From Piezodorus guildinii (taxonomy: Eukaryota; Arthropoda; Insecta; Hemiptera; Pentatomidae), in the NCBI GenBank assembly GCA_023052935.1, contig CM041295.1, positions 19,096,880-19,160,879 on the forward strand: 64,000 nucleotides of DNA. The letters are read 5' to 3'. The notes under the pieces are model-generated. The model was not told where the DNA came from. It worked only from the letters and a program-made list of their open reading frames with translations, and did no database searches. The first letter of the stretch is position 1. Each line of letters starts with the position of its first letter. Shown here one piece after another: positions 63,180-64,000 of the stretch. The position numbers and the translations under genes were made by a program.

Positions 63180-63425
63180 ATTTTTTCTGAGTCAACGGCT
63201 GTGCAATAAGGTGATTAGGCCGAGCTCTCACTCGCCGCCAGTGTTTTCCTTATTCTCGGATACACACTCTGTAGAGGTTTGGTGTGCCCCAGTAGGGTAT
63301 CCATAACCCATATTCGCCCCACGGCTTAGATAACAAAATAAATAATATTCATCCAGGTTTCAAACCTTTAACCCGGAGAACAGTAGACTAGTATTCTATT
63401 CACCAGACAACGCCTCTCCCTTAAT
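63180..63425 (-). mobile_element. tRNA-derived SINE, family S2 (copy 3)
   Basis: Same orientation as copy 2 and about 70 bases from it. Head: GTCTGGTGAATAGAATACTA (A box degenerate) and GGTTTGAAACC (B-box-like). Confidence 0.6.
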
Positions 63426-64000
63426 AAATAAATATTGCTATTTATCAAACATTAAATATTTAAAAGTATAAAAGACGAGTAGAAGTGTTGCCGGGCTAAA
63501 ACCAGGAAGGTTCTTCGAAGGGAGGTGCAAAAAACATACACCCCTCCACTCCTAGAGCAAGGATTCACTTGCTGGGAGAGTCAGAGGCCACATATCCGGA
63601 AGTCGCCGACGGCATTCAATCATCATTTTTAGACAAGTAATTTATAAAGTCCCATGATCTAATTATATATAATATGTCTCTAAATAAACCATTTATTCTA
63701 TTCTTTATTGTATCTCAATAAATTGGATAACAGGTCCCCTTTGGAAAGGTTTCCAATTATAGTCCCTCAGGAAAGTAAATAAGTTTGTATGATTATCTTA
63801 AATAATTACCCATGGCATCCCCTTGGTTTAAATCATATTAAGTATAATCATAGCAATGTATGAATTAAAATATTTTTTTAGAAACTGAAGCGCGAAACGC
63901 AGGAATTCGAATTAAGTCACTAATCAGTATCAATTAAAAAAGTGTTATTGCAGAAAATATAATAACATAATTTCGATGGAAACATTTATTGTAGATTGAA
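63426..64000. other. AT-rich DNA, no gene seen
   Basis: A GC-richer patch at 63480-63630 is not recognised. Confidence 0.4.

Overview
This window looks like a transposon-dense, AT-rich intergenic stretch of an arthropod nuclear genome, most likely an insect and possibly a hemipteran. I infer the host only from the mix of Jockey-type LINEs, RTE-like LINEs, mariner, a Gypsy LTR element and tRNA-derived SINEs. I found no convincing host protein-coding gene, rRNA or functional tRNA. Nearly every open frame that reads like a protein belongs to a transposable element.

Layout. 1-13503: an RTE-like LINE on the + strand is split by two large Jockey-type insertions on the - strand. E1 (131-6059) and E2 (6442-12900) are each bounded by a clean target-site duplication (TSD). 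Each carries a further LINE nested inside it: 2663-3680 in E1 and 10470-12132 in E2. 13504-29990: AT-rich DNA holds LINE 3' fragments (families B, C, D), a dispersed repeat with short terminal inverted repeats (R1), a second repeat (R3), a 117-bp inverted repeat, hammerhead-like motifs and SINEs. 30047-35255: two head-to-head R1 copies, one carrying a deleted mariner, lead into a foldback-like element whose long inverted arms are built of 112-bp and 21-bp tandem units. 36296-41644: a Ty3/Gypsy LTR retrotransposon has 179-bp LTRs that I read as identical, but its gag-pol is broken. 41860-48852: LINE fragments, R1 copies and a second deleted mariner. 48858-53462: the best-preserved Jockey element (E3, + strand) has an uninterrupted 894-residue ORF2 and is flanked by a 12-bp TSD. 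53463-58430: repeats, a minisatellite and a duplicated segment. 58431-61336: a second RTE-like copy (- strand) is interrupted by a 5'-truncated Jockey copy (E4). 61484-63425: an I-clade-like LINE tail and several SINEs.

How the parts relate. The Jockey elements are two-ORF LINEs. ORF1 is a Gag-like protein with CCHC knuckles; ORF2 has an AP endonuclease followed by a reverse transcriptase (RT). ORF1 ends in TAA directly followed, in the same frame, by the ATG of ORF2. Just downstream of the ORF2 stop, eleven well-preserved copies of families A and B carry a 27-nt hairpin of fixed geometry. Its stem bases change in compensatory fashion between copies, which makes it a strong candidate RT recognition structure. 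The RTE-like LINE has its own UUCG-loop hairpin at its 3' end. The nesting gives a relative order of insertion: R1 and RTE are older; the family B, family C and E1/E2/E4 insertions are younger; the nested LINE copies and E3 come later still. All ages, family names and activities are inferred by eye, because no alignment or database search was run.
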